From assembly GCA_964386525.1 (NCBI GenBank), contig CAYLSO010000019.1, positions 1 through 21,917 on the forward strand: DNA of 21,917 bases, in the 5' to 3' direction. This DNA comes from CAYLSO01 sp964386525. Lineage in GTDB: Bacteria; Eisenbacteria; RBG-16-71-46; DASYSL01. The notes beneath the pieces are model-generated. The model was given only the letters and a program-made list of their open reading frames with translations. It made no database searches and was not told where the DNA came from. The translations under genes and the position numbers were made by a program. Below, piece by piece: positions 1 through 8,016 of the stretch (within the stretch, counting starts at the first letter, position 1; every line of letters begins with the position of its first letter).

Positions 1-8
1 GCGTTTTA

Positions 9-44
9 GGGGGGGGTTCGGGGTGGGTGGGGACAGCGGGGGGG
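9..44 (+). other. G-quadruplex-forming G-run cluster
   Basis: Five G runs of 8, 4, 3, 4 and 7 bases (9-16, 20-23, 25-27, 29-32, 38-44) are separated by loops of 3, 1, 1 and 5 bases. This fits the usual intramolecular G-quadruplex pattern on the plus strand. It lies just past the end of the minus-strand gene that stops at 114, so it sits on the template strand for read-through transcription. I see no ordinary hairpin-plus-T-run terminator in 1-113. A role in ending transcription or stalling polymerase is inference. Confidence 0.6.
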
Positions 45-113
45 CGGCGGGCCCCCGGGCGGGCGGCACGGACCCCCATCCGGCGCGGATCGCGGGGCGT
101 TTTCAGACGGCGC

Positions 114-815
114 CTAGTCCTTGGTGCTGTAGATCTTGAACCGGCTCCGGCGCTCCGCCACGGTGCGCACGATCTCGATCGACTCGGCGTCCCGGCCGGG
201 CCGTCTGACCCGGATGGAGACGCCGTCGTGCAGGCGGAAGTTGCGGTACTCCTCCGGGGCCCCACGCCGCTCGACCACGACGAACTCCAGGCTGTCGCCG
301 CCGAACTCGTCGAGCAAGGCCCCAACCCCGGCGTTCAGCCGGCGCGACAGGAAGAACCAGGCGTCCTCGGCCGTGGCGCGGGTCACCGGGCGGCTGTCCG
401 GGAACTCGGGCCAGAGGATGAGCGTGAACTCCCGCTCCGTGACGCACAGCTTCCACAGGGAATCGCGATCGGCGGCATTGAGGGCGGCGACCACGGCCCG
501 GCCCAAGCCCTCGAGGCTGGCGGCGCCGCCGCTGAACGGCAGGTCGATGCGCGGTGCTGCCCGGCGGCCGGTGCTCACGGCGAGCGATTCGGCATCGGCG
601 GGCGGATACCATCCCGGAGAGTCCCGGACGGACGAGGCGGGCGGAGGGGCAGCGGCCCGGTCCGCCGCGCCCCCGGTCGCCGGCGCGATCACGGCGAGCG
701 CGAGGAGGAGGAACCCGAGGCGCAGACCGTGCTCCCCCCGTCGGGCCAGGGCCCCCCCCTCGCGTGCCGTACTCCCCGCCCGCCGGTTGTGCAGCACCAT
801 CGAGCTACAGTCCAT
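114..815 (-). CDS. exported protein of unknown function, third gene of TonB-receptor cassette
   Basis: I do not recognise the family with certainty. The product (233 residues from the ATG at 815, 228 from the ATG at 800) has an arginine-rich N terminus, a hydrophobic stretch near residues 28-46 ending in small residues (G-G-A-A), and a Pro/Ala linker, so it is probably Sec-exported. The mature part is a compact alpha/beta domain: a helix (AAL NAADRDSLWKLC), a conserved-looking motif I-L-W-P-E-F-P-D-S-R-P, then a strand-rich C-terminal half ending in K-I-Y-S-T-K-D. The size and fold pattern recall NTF2-like domains, but this is weak. The ATG at 815 overlaps the receptor stop codon by 11 bases; the ATG at 800 begins just after it; neither has a clear Shine-Dalgarno. 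The tight junction implies translational coupling, so the protein probably works with the receptor, for example as a periplasmic or outer-membrane accessory. Confidence 0.72.
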   Translation of the reverse strand: MDCSSMVLHNRRAGSTAREGGALARRGEHGLRLGFLLLALAVIAPATGGAADRAAAPPPASSVRDSPGWYPPADAESLAVSTGRRAAPRIDLPFSGGAASLEGLGRAVVAALNAADRDSLWKLCVTEREFTLILWPEFPDSRPVTRATAEDAWFFLSRRLNAGVGALLDEFGGDSLEFVVVERRGAPEEYRNFRLHDGVSIRVRRPGRDAESIEIVRTVAERRSRFKIYSTKD

Positions 816-3681
816 AAGCCAGCGTCAGCCCGAAGCTGCGGCCGGAACGATAGACCGCGACTTCCGAGCCGCCCTGCAGGGTGCGGACCTCGGCGTCGAA
901 GAGGTTCCGCGCCGCCAGCTTGACCCGCAGGCTGGGCACGAACCGCCAGTTCAAGGCGGCGTCGACGGTGGCGTACGGCTCGGCGTAGACATCCGGTCGG
1001 GGGGCTACGCCCAGCGCGTCGAGCCGCCGGCCGGCGGCGGAGACCAGAACGGTCGCGTCCGCCGCCCCTCCCGCGGTGGCGTAGCTCAGCGACCCGTTGA
1101 TGACGTATGCGGCCTGCCCCTGCAGCGGGTGCTCGCGGCTGGTGTACTCGGTGAGCTGCTTGCGGATGCGGACCTTGGAGTCGATCCACGCGCAGTTGGC
1201 GTTGACCGCGAGGCCCCGCAGCGGCCGCCAGTAACGACCAAGGTCGGCGCGTGCCTCGAGCTCGATGCCGACGTTGCGCCCGAACTCGGAGTTCTCCGGC
1301 ACCAGGATGGGTGCGTCGCCGCCGCGGATCACCTGCTCGATGGGATCGTGAAGACGCTTGTAGAACATTCCCAAGGCGACCACTTCCCCCGTCCCCGGGA
1401 GACTCTCGACGCGCAGGTCGTAATTGTCCACGCGGGCGCGCCGCAGCTCGGGATTTCCGGAGACGCGCAGCCCGCCGACCATGTCCTGGTCGCTGGTCGG
1501 GGACAGCTCACGCAGGTCGGGGCGGGAAAGCGTGCGCGACAACGCGCCACGCAGGCTGACCGCCGGTCCGAGCGCGTAGGCCAGGTTGACCGAGGGCAGC
1601 CAGTCCACGTCGTCGAGGTCGCCCATGGCCACCACCTTTTCGGGCTCGAAGAGATCGAAGCTTCTGACCCGCTGCACGCCGTGCTCGACGCGCACGCCCA
1701 GGACCCCGCGCAGGCGGTCGCCCCAGGGCACCTCGGCGCTGACGAAGCCCGCGGTGAGCCGCTGGCTGCCCGTGTAGTTGTCCTCGGGGCGCGTGATCTC
1801 CTCGACGCGAGCCCCGGTCGGGCTGCCGTCGAAGGCGCCCGGCGCGAACAGCTCCTCCGGCTGCCGGCTGCGGTCGGCTCCCGCCGCCGGCTTGAAGTTG
1901 AAGCGCCGCAGGAAGGCATCCCGGTCGGTCTCCTGGCGGCTGACCCCGCCCGTGAGCTTGCCGAGCCCGAGCGGGCCGAAGTGCACCGGGACGGCGACCG
2001 CCCCTTCGGCGCCCCAGCCGTCGTCCACCTGATCGGAGAACATCCGCGTGGCCGCGTCGAGGTCGCCGCTCAGCGCGTAGAAGGCGTAGGGAGTGCCGTC
2101 CTCTTGCTCGGACTCGACCTCCTCGTAGATGGTCTCGCGGCGGTCCGGCTGCCGGCGGCGCGCCGCCGAGCGCGTCAGCCTCCAGTCGAGTTGCGAGCGG
2201 TGGAGCGCCGGGAGCTCGTGCTTGCCGGCCAGGCTGGCGGAGAACACGGAGCGTTGCGTGTACTGCAGGCGCGTGCCGAACTGCGGCACCCGGTCGTTGT
2301 AGTCGACGCCGCGGAACTGGCGCACCTCGTCGTCCGAGTTCTGCGAGAAGAGGCCGCGCAGGTGCAGGCTGTGCGCGCGTGCCAGGCGGTAGCTCACCGC
2401 CGCCATGCCGCCGAGCTGCACGCTCTGGGCGGCCCGCAGCACGTCGTAGTTGTAGACCGTGTCGCTGACCGAGGTGAAGAAGCGCTGCCGCTCGTCCTGC
2501 GAGTTGAAGTTCCTCCCGTACGAGAACGACTGCACGACGCCGAGCGGCTTGCCGAAGAGGCTGAACTGGTCGCCAAAGGTCTGCTGGAAGCTGCCGTTCG
2601 GGCGCGCGCTCCCGATCTCCGCGTTCCACTCGTCGCTGAAGGAGCGGGCGAACGCCGCCATGGTGTCGGGCGTGAAGCCGCGCGTCGGGTCGAGGCCGCG
2701 GTAGACCACGGGCTGGCCGCCGGCCAGGTCCCGGATCATCTGCGGCATCTCGCGGTGGCCGGCGCCGAAGCCGAGCCAGTCCTGGGGCCCCCCGGGGTAG
2801 GTGCGGAACTCCTCGAAGGTGGTGCCCTGGTCCACTCCCTGGCTGAAGGCCACCGAGAAGCTGCTGCGGCCGGGGAAGTCCTTGGTCCGCACCTGCACGT
2901 CGCCGCCGCCGAACTCGCCGGGGCGCTCGGCCGTGTAGGTCTTCTGCACGACGACGTTGTCGATCAGCCCGGCAGGCAGCAGATCCATGGGCACGACACG
3001 CTTGTTCGGCTCGGGGCTGACCAGGCGCACGCCGTCCACCTCGGTCGAGCTGTAGCGCTCCCCCAGCCCGCGCACGTAGACGTACTTGCCGTCGACCACC
3101 GAGAGTCCGGTGACCCGGCGCAGCACCTCCGCCGCATCGCGGTCGGGCGACCTGCCCACCTGCTCCGCGCTGACCGCGTCGCCGACGGTCAGGGCCTTCT
3201 TGCGCTGCGCCAGGAGCCCCCGCTCCGTGTTCCTGGTGGCCTCGGCCTCGACCACCACCTCGTCCTGGACCAGGGCCTCGGGCTCGAGCGTCACGCTCAC
3301 CGTCGCCACCTGGCCCGCGAGCACGCGCACGCCGTCGACCAGCCGCTTGCGGTAGGAGATGGCCTGCACTTGCAGGGTGTAGAGGCCGGGCTCGGCGCCG
3401 ATGCGGAACGAACCGTCGCCGTCGCCGAGCCCGCCGGTCTTCTTGCGGGAGCTGTCGGCGGGCACGAGCGCCAGGTTGGCGTAGGCGACTGGCTCGCCGG
3501 TGCTGGCGGCGAGCACCCTGCCCTGCACGTGTCCGAGCCGCTGGGCCGCAGCCTCGCCGGCCGGGGCGGTGGCCAGACCGAGGAGCGCGGCCAGCGACGC
3601 GAGGAGCAGCAGAAGGCCGGGAGCGCCGCCGCTGCGGGGAGAGAGAGGACCCTCGGGGGGGAACGAGGTGCTCCTGCTCAT
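805..3681 (-). CDS. TonB-dependent outer-membrane receptor with CarboxypepD_reg-like N-terminal domain
   Basis: The 958-residue protein has a hydrophobic Sec signal (about 21-46, ending A-A-A-Q), a carboxypeptidase-regulatory-like beta-sandwich (about 51-135, starting H-V-Q-G-R-V), and a TonB-box-like D-E-V-V-V-E (140-145). The plug is at about 155-268 (V-Y-V-R-G-L-G-E-R-Y, then M-D-L-L-P-A-G-L-I-D-N-V-V-V-Q-K, then G-E-F-G-G-G). The rest is a long strand-rich barrel ending R-S-F-G-L-T-L-A-Y-G-L. Such receptors use proton-motive force through TonB/ExbBD to import scarce nutrients across the outer membrane. The length and the CarboxypepD_reg domain match SusC-like and related receptors, not BtuB or siderophore receptors of about 600-750 residues. 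The start at 3681 is fixed by an AGGAG about five bases upstream. The gene lies downstream of the beta-helix gene and overlaps or abuts the next gene. The substrate cannot be read from sequence. Confidence 0.93.
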   Translation of the reverse strand: MSRSTSFPPEGPLSPRSGGAPGLLLLLASLAALLGLATAPAGEAAAQRLGHVQGRVLAASTGEPVAYANLALVPADSSRKKTGGLGDGDGSFRIGAEPGLYTLQVQAISYRKRLVDGVRVLAGQVATVSVTLEPEALVQDEVVVEAEATRNTERGLLAQRKKALTVGDAVSAEQVGRSPDRDAAEVLRRVTGLSVVDGKYVYVRGLGERYSSTEVDGVRLVSPEPNKRVVPMDLLPAGLIDNVVVQKTYTAERPGEFGGGDVQVRTKDFPGRSSFSVAFSQGVDQGTTFEEFRTYPGGPQDWLGFGAGHREMPQMIRDLAGGQPVVYRGLDPTRGFTPDTMAAFARSFSDEWNAEIGSARPNGSFQQTFGDQFSLFGKPLGVVQSFSYGRNFNSQDERQRFFTSVSDTVYNYDVLRAAQSVQLGGMAAVSYRLARAHSLHLRGLFSQNSDDEVRQFRGVDYNDRVPQFGTRLQYTQRSVFSASLAGKHELPALHRSQLDWRLTRSAARRRQPDRRETIYEEVESEQEDGTPYAFYALSGDLDAATRMFSDQVDDGWGAEGAVAVPVHFGPLGLGKLTGGVSRQETDRDAFLRRFNFKPAAGADRSRQPEELFAPGAFDGSPTGARVEEITRPEDNYTGSQRLTAGFVSAEVPWGDRLRGVLGVRVEHGVQRVRSFDLFEPEKVVAMGDLDDVDWLPSVNLAYALGPAVSLRGALSRTLSRPDLRELSPTSDQDMVGGLRVSGNPELRRARVDNYDLRVESLPGTGEVVALGMFYKRLHDPIEQVIRGGDAPILVPENSEFGRNVGIELEARADLGRYWRPLRGLAVNANCAWIDSKVRIRKQLTEYTSREHPLQGQAAYVINGSLSYATAGGAADATVLVSAAGRRLDALGVAPRPDVYAEPYATVDAALNWRFVPSLRVKLAARNLFDAEVRTLQGGSEVAVYRSGRSFGLTLAYGL

Positions 3682-3758
3682 GTTCTACTCCTTGCCGACA
3701 GAGACGTCTCTCGCAGGCCAGGGCACGGCTGCCGATCCGACGCTCGGAAGCGCGGCTG

Positions 3759-3785
3759 CGGGGAGCGCCGTCGAGGCGCCCCCCG
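3759..3785 (-). terminator. strong hairpin between beta-helix gene and TonB-receptor gene
   Basis: 3759-3769 pairs with 3775-3785 around a five-base loop (3770-3774). On the minus-strand RNA this gives 10 Watson-Crick pairs plus one G-U pair, almost all GC. It lies 24 bases past the stop of the beta-helix gene and about 75 bases before the receptor ATG. No T run follows, so it may be a partial or Rho-assisted terminator, or an mRNA-stabilising or processing site that sets the ratio of the two proteins. Its existence is read directly; its role is inference. Confidence 0.5.
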
Positions 3786-3809
3786 CTCCGCGGAGCCGTC
3801 GCGGGCCGC

Positions 3810-5585
3810 CTACTGGACCCGCACGAACCGACCCGTGGCCTCCTGGCCCAGGGCCCGCACCTTGTAGAAGTAGAGACCCGCCGGGGTCCCCGCCTCCACG
3901 TCCCAGGTCACCGTCTGCTCGCCGGCCGGCAGCTCGCCGCGCGAGAGGTTCCTCACCAGACGACCGTTGGCGGCATAGATGTCCACCGAGACGTCGGCGG
4001 CCTCCGGCAGCGAGAAGCCCACCGTGAAGCGGCGAATGCCCGGATTGGGATAGCCGCGGGTCAGGAAGACGTTGCCGGACTTGACCACCGGCACGTCCAC
4101 CGTGCCCGCTCCGCAGTAGACGCCGGGCGCCGCCGGCAGGGCCGCGCAGTGCGCCTGCCAAGTCGGGTCGTCGTCGATGCGGAACGCGGGGCTCTTCCAG
4201 TAGGCGACGATGCTGTTGAGCACGGCGCCGCCGGTGCCGCGGCGCAGCACGATGCCGTTGCGCACGCCGGTGTAGACGCCGCCGCCGCGGCGATCGCCGA
4301 TGAACGTCACGTTGCTGACCGTCGGATTGGACCGACCGGCGCACAGCGTCGTGTTGAAGTCGAACTCGTTGTTGTCGGCCTCGATGCCCCGCTCGGCGCC
4401 GGCGTCGGAGGCGAGCAGGCGGATGATCCCGAACTGGGCGCCGCCGCGGAAGCCGAGCTGCCAGTCGTAGCCGTCGTCACCGCCGTCGGTGCCCACGAAG
4501 TAGCGGGTTCGGGCGGCGCCGCCGAAGTACTCGAAGAGGTCGTCGAGGACGCGGTGGGCCTGCAGGTGCTCGAGCACGGTGCGGCTGCCGACGGCGTTGA
4601 AGGTGAACGAGTTGCGCTCGTTGTTGCCGCTGATGATTCGGCCCGCGTACTCGATGCGCACGTAGCGCAGCACACCCGATGAGTCGGCGTCGTCGTCACC
4701 GCCGTAGTAGCCGATCGAGCCGCCCTCGCTGGCCGCCGAGTCTCCGGCGCAGCTGTCGACCACGTTGGTGCGGGCGCGGCCGTGGATGACGAGGCCGCCG
4801 GTGGCGCCGGCGACTTGCTGGCCCGGCGGCAGATCGGTGGTGATGATGATGGGGGCGGACGCGGTGCCCTCGGCGATGATGTAGCAGCCGCGCTCGATAA
4901 CCAGAGTGCCGCCGGTGGCGTTCTCCTGGAAGACCACCACGCCCGCCGGGATGGTGAGGGTGGTGGAGGCGCCGGTGTCGGGGTTGCGCTTGACGCGCAC
5001 CACGCCGCGCAGCAGGTAGTTGCTGTCCGGGGCCATCGCGTAGTTCTCGAAGAAATCGTGATCCACGATGCGCAGCGGGCGCGGGTCGGGCATGCCGGAC
5101 AGGTGCAGGTCCTGGCGCCCGGCGCCGAGCGAGTCGTAATAGGTCCAGCCCTGTGTCCAGTCGGCGTCCTGCTGGCCGAGCGCGCCGGCAAAGCAGACCG
5201 GCTGAAACCAGCCGTCGGCCGGCACGTTGACCGTCTTGCCGTGGGGCGCGATGCCGGCGAAAGCCGGGCTGTTGAAGGCCGGGCGCCAGTCCGGATCGAC
5301 GATGTTGTGGACGCCGTACAGCATCGGGTCGGCGAGCGTGTTGTTGGTGAAGGTCAGCGTGCCGAGCTGCAGCGCGTTGTACCCGGCGGCGCAGGCCGGC
5401 GCCCCGGCGCCCGCGGCGCCCGTGAACTGGCCGGCCAGCGTGCTGTCGCTGTTGGCCCATAGGATGTTCCCGTCGAAGACGATCTGCGCCTGCGCGCTGA
5501 CCGTGGCGAGCGCCAGCAGCCCCGGAACAGCCTGGGCCAGTCTCGCCCACCTCTGGATGTGTGCCCTCGTCGCATTCCGGAGCAT
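3810..5585 (-). CDS. secreted right-handed beta-helix protein with FlgD-like/type IX-type C-terminal sorting domain
   Basis: The 591-residue protein starts at the ATG at 5585, preceded by a G-rich AGGGGGG about six bases upstream. The open frame extends to 5705, but the extra 40 residues lack signal-peptide character. Residues 1-33 form a Sec signal ending S-A-Q-A-Q. Residues about 190-470 carry the repeats of a beta-helix family: L-T-I-P-A-G-V-V-V-F, L-V-I-E-R-G-C-Y-I-I-A-E-G-T-A-S-A-P-I-I-I-T, H-G-R-A-R-T-N-V, V-L-R-Y-V-R-I-E-Y-A-G, D-D-L-F-E-Y-F-G-G. There are many acidic Asp/Asn turns. Residues about 511-591 are a FlgD-like Ig fold (Y-P-N-P start, I-Y-A-A-N-G-R-L-V-R, A-G-L-Y-F-Y-K-V) of the kind used as a type IX secretion tail. 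Relatives in Bacteroidota often sit beside TonB-dependent receptors (recalled, not checked). It is probably a surface-exposed binding partner of the receptor; catalytic residues are not evident. Confidence 0.88.
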   Translation of the reverse strand: MLRNATRAHIQRWARLAQAVPGLLALATVSAQAQIVFDGNILWANSDSTLAGQFTGAAGAGAPACAAGYNALQLGTLTFTNNTLADPMLYGVHNIVDPDWRPAFNSPAFAGIAPHGKTVNVPADGWFQPVCFAGALGQQDADWTQGWTYYDSLGAGRQDLHLSGMPDPRPLRIVDHDFFENYAMAPDSNYLLRGVVRVKRNPDTGASTTLTIPAGVVVFQENATGGTLVIERGCYIIAEGTASAPIIITTDLPPGQQVAGATGGLVIHGRARTNVVDSCAGDSAASEGGSIGYYGGDDDADSSGVLRYVRIEYAGRIISGNNERNSFTFNAVGSRTVLEHLQAHRVLDDLFEYFGGAARTRYFVGTDGGDDGYDWQLGFRGGAQFGIIRLLASDAGAERGIEADNNEFDFNTTLCAGRSNPTVSNVTFIGDRRGGGVYTGVRNGIVLRRGTGGAVLNSIVAYWKSPAFRIDDDPTWQAHCAALPAAPGVYCGAGTVDVPVVKSGNVFLTRGYPNPGIRRFTVGFSLPEAADVSVDIYAANGRLVRNLSRGELPAGEQTVTWDVEAGTPAGLYFYKVRALGQEATGRFVRVQ

Positions 5586-5969
5586 CCTGACCCCCCTGGT
5601 TGCCGTCGATTGCGGATTGCCGCGGTGGCGTATCCCGGAGTCCCTTGCCGTCTCCGCTGCCCGATTCGCCGATCCCGTCGGGCGGCTTGCCGGCCGCGAC
5701 TCCAAGCCGGTATCGGGAAGCGGCGGAGCAGACGTCTGGTTGCGGACTCGCGCGGCGGAGCGGAGAGGTGATCGAACCGGTCGCCGGCTTCTCCGACCGT
5801 GGCCGCTTCCCGAATGTCGCCGTGAGGCTAGCGGCGGCCCGGAGGCCGGACGGTGTCGCGCCTGTTACGGGGGGGAAAAATCGGAGAAGTGCGGGCCGCG
5901 GCGGCGGGGGCGGCGAAGCAGGGGTCCGGACGGTGCGCGCCGTGCCGGCGAGATCCGCGCCCGGAGCGG
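5586..5969 (-). promoter_or_regulatory. leader region of beta-helix/TonB cassette with long-range stem at 5713-5813
   Basis: This non-coding stretch precedes the beta-helix gene. 5713-5723 and 5803-5813 are a perfect 11-base inverted repeat that could close a roughly 100-base domain. Inside it, on the minus strand, a six-pair stem (CGGTCG/CGACCG, about 5777-5798) and the perfect palindrome CAGACGTCTG (5729-5738) can be seen. This resembles a structured leader RNA, or alternatively a set of protein-binding sites. A nine-base TGTTACGGG at 5863-5871 also occurs upstream of the response regulator (8758-8766). I find no convincing -35/-10 pair here. The function is not established. Confidence 0.4.
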
Positions 5970-6006
5970 AAAACGGCGATAGGGGGGCTCACGCCCCCCC
6001 TATCGC
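5970..6006 (-). terminator. rho-independent-type terminator after two-component operon
   Basis: 5976-5988 pairs with 5993-6006 around a four-base loop (5989-5992). The stem has 13 pairs, with a single bulged C and six consecutive G-C pairs. On the minus strand it is followed after two bases by TTTT (5973-5970). It lies about 220 bases past the kinase stop codon. The short T run makes it a moderate terminator, and it would insulate the beta-helix cassette from kinase read-through. The stretch from 6007 to 6227 holds no gene I can support. Confidence 0.6.
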
Positions 6007-6227
6007 TGGACGCCCCCCGCACGTGCCGTGCGCCGGACCACAGAGTGCGCCGGCAAAGGAAGCGTGGTCCCTTGAGGAGCCGCGCCCGCGCCCCGGCCGA
6101 TCACGGTCACGCCAGGAAGAGTCGTCCTGCGCTTGCTCGGGACCTTCGGTCTCTGCCGCCCGAGGCTTGCCCCCCAGGTCCCGCGCTGACTCTATGCGGC
6201 GTGCGTGGCGTGGGCGTGACCGCCATG

Positions 6228-8003
6228 TTATCGGGAGGAAAAATCCGCCCCCGCGGGAATCTCGAAGCGGAAGACGCTGCCCTGGCCGAGCGCACTGCGG
6301 GCCGAGACCGAGCCGCCGTGCAGCGCCAGCACGTGCTTGACGATGGCCAGGCCGAGCCCGGTGCCGCCCTTCTCGCGCGAGCGCGCCTTGTCCACGCGGT
6401 AGAAACGCTCGAAGACGCGCGGCAGGTCCTCGTCGGGAATCCCGCTGCCGGTGTCTTCCACCTCGCACCAGACAGCCTCGGCTGTGGTCCCCAGGCGCAC
6501 CGTGACTCCCCCGCGCTCCGTGTACTTGACCGCGTTGTCGATCAGGTTGGCCAGCACCTGGTCGATGAGGCCGCGGTCGGCCTGCACGGGCACCGGGCCG
6601 CCCGCCTCCACCGCGAGCCCGAGGCCGGCGCGCTCTGCCCGGAGGCGAAAGGCAGCCACCTGCCGCTCGGCGCTCTCGCGCAGGTCGAACAGCTCGCGCT
6701 TGGCCCGGGCCCCCGGCCGCTCCAACTGCGCCAGGGAGAGCAGATCGTCGATCATGGCCTCCAGCCGGCCGGCCTGTTCGCGGATCGTGCGCACGAAACC
6801 CTCGCGGTTGGCCACGTCCTCGAGTCCACCCTCCAGCAGGGTCTCGGCGTAGCCGCGCACCGAGGTGAGCGGGGTGCGCAGCTCGTGCGAGACGTTGGCC
6901 ACGAAGTCCTGCCGCACCCGGTTGAGCTGCTCGATCTCGGTCAGGTCGTGCAACACCAGGAGGACGGCGTCACGCCCGTCGCTGCCCAGCCGGGTGGCGC
7001 TGGCCCGCACGACGCGCGGGCGCGGCGCCCAGAGACGGATCTCCTGCTCCACCGGGCGACCGCCGGCGCGCGTCGAGCGCAACAGCTCGACCAGCTCCGG
7101 CGAGCGCGCGAATTCCTCGAAGGGGGTCCCGGCGGCGGGCGGCAACGGCGCCCCGAGGATCGCAGCCAGGCTCCGGTTGGCGTGCAGGATGCGGCCGGCG
7201 GCGTCGATCAGGGCCACGCCGTCGCTCATGTGGGCGAGGATGTGCTCGCGCTCGTCGCGCTCGCGCGCGAGCGCTTCGACCCGGCCGCGCAGCTCGGCGG
7301 CCATGAGGTTCATGGCACGGCCGAGGCGGCCCAGCTCGTCGGCCGGCAGTTCGCGGGCGCGGGCCGCCAAATCGCCCTGGCCGAGCCGGTGCGCGACGCG
7401 TTCCAGCTCGGCCACGCGCGCCGCCTGCCGCCCGCTCAGCCAGAAGAAGAGCAGACTCAGCACGAGCAGGGTGAGTCCGGCCGCCCCCGCCGAGATGCGG
7501 AACAACGAGGCGTTGAGGCGGGCGATCTCGTGCAGCGGCTTGGCCAGGCGCAGCACCGCCACGCCGGGCACGCCGCGCACCGGGACGCCGAGGTACAGGA
7601 AATCCACGCTCACCGTGGCGCTCTTGCGCACCGCGTGGCCTGTGCGGCCGGCGAGTGCTCCGCGCACTTCCGGCCGGTCCGCGTGGTTTTCGACGGTGGC
7701 CAGGCGCTCGCGCGAGACCTCGGAGTCCCCCACCACCCGGCCCATCGAGTCGATCAGGGTCGCCCGGTACCCCAGGCCGGCCTGAAGCGCCTCGGCCTCC
7801 CCCTGCCAGTCGCGCGCCGAGGGGAATCCCTCCGCCAGACCGCCCGCCGCGTAGCGCGCGATCCGCTCGAGCGATTCGGTGTCGCGCTCGACCAACCAGG
7901 AGCGCTCGCCACGCCCCGTCAGCAAGGTCACCAGCGCCAGGGCGGCCACCACGGCCAACACGTAGGCGGCGAACAAGCGGGTGCGCAAGGAGACGTTCAG
8001 CAT
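6228..8003 (-). CDS. membrane sensor histidine kinase, PhoR-like (HAMP-PAS-HisKA-HATPase)
   Basis: The 591-residue protein autophosphorylates on histidine and passes phosphate to the regulator encoded just upstream. Order of parts: transmembrane helix 1 (about 10-29), periplasmic sensor of about 135 residues, transmembrane helix 2 (about 169-190), HAMP (about 191-243), PAS (about 250-355; D-G-V-A-L-I-D-A-A-G-R-I-L), HisKA with S-H-E-L-R-T-P (phospho-acceptor H373), and HATPase_c with N box N-L-I-D-N-A-V (486-492), G1 D-T-G-S-G-I-P (517-523), F box F-E-R-F-Y-R-V (531-537) and G2 G-G-T-G-L-G-L-A-I-V (546-555). All catalytic boxes are intact. The order matches PhoR/WalK-type kinases. The ATG at 8003 lies 13 bases after the regulator stop, so the two genes are one operon. 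The signal sensed is unknown; the PAS domain could bind a small ligand. Confidence 0.95.
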   Translation of the reverse strand: MLNVSLRTRLFAAYVLAVVAALALVTLLTGRGERSWLVERDTESLERIARYAAGGLAEGFPSARDWQGEAEALQAGLGYRATLIDSMGRVVGDSEVSRERLATVENHADRPEVRGALAGRTGHAVRKSATVSVDFLYLGVPVRGVPGVAVLRLAKPLHEIARLNASLFRISAGAAGLTLLVLSLLFFWLSGRQAARVAELERVAHRLGQGDLAARARELPADELGRLGRAMNLMAAELRGRVEALARERDEREHILAHMSDGVALIDAAGRILHANRSLAAILGAPLPPAAGTPFEEFARSPELVELLRSTRAGGRPVEQEIRLWAPRPRVVRASATRLGSDGRDAVLLVLHDLTEIEQLNRVRQDFVANVSHELRTPLTSVRGYAETLLEGGLEDVANREGFVRTIREQAGRLEAMIDDLLSLAQLERPGARAKRELFDLRESAERQVAAFRLRAERAGLGLAVEAGGPVPVQADRGLIDQVLANLIDNAVKYTERGGVTVRLGTTAEAVWCEVEDTGSGIPDEDLPRVFERFYRVDKARSREKGGTGLGLAIVKHVLALHGGSVSARSALGQGSVFRFEIPAGADFSSR

Positions 8004-8016
8004 GGGCCGCGGCGGC

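Noticed and set aside
136..3867. A plus-strand open frame of 1243 codons opposite the TonB receptor gene.
   Set aside because: It mirrors the minus-strand gene. In GC-rich DNA antisense frames stay open because stop codons are AT-rich. The product is low-complexity (Arg/Ala/Pro/Gly/Val) with no motifs, and the minus-strand gene has clear domains and a Shine-Dalgarno.
5586..5705. A 40-codon N-terminal extension of the beta-helix protein.
   Set aside because: The extension lacks signal-peptide features and would bury the clear Sec signal that starts at 5585; the G-rich ribosome site precedes 5585.
5713..5820. Cobalamin riboswitch in the leader of the beta-helix/TonB cassette, suggested by G-G-G-A-A-G and G-C-G-A-G-T-C-C-G words on the minus strand.
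   Set aside because: The conserved core words (GGTG..., CCCGCNACTGT and the B12 box GGAGACCTGCC) are absent or out of order. I keep only the statement that the region may be structured.
6227..6246. A third TGTTA(T)CGGG-like site next to GGAGGAAAAATC, similar to 5865-5883.
   Set aside because: It lies over the stop codon of the kinase gene and is explained by its coding sequence; the match also needs an extra base.
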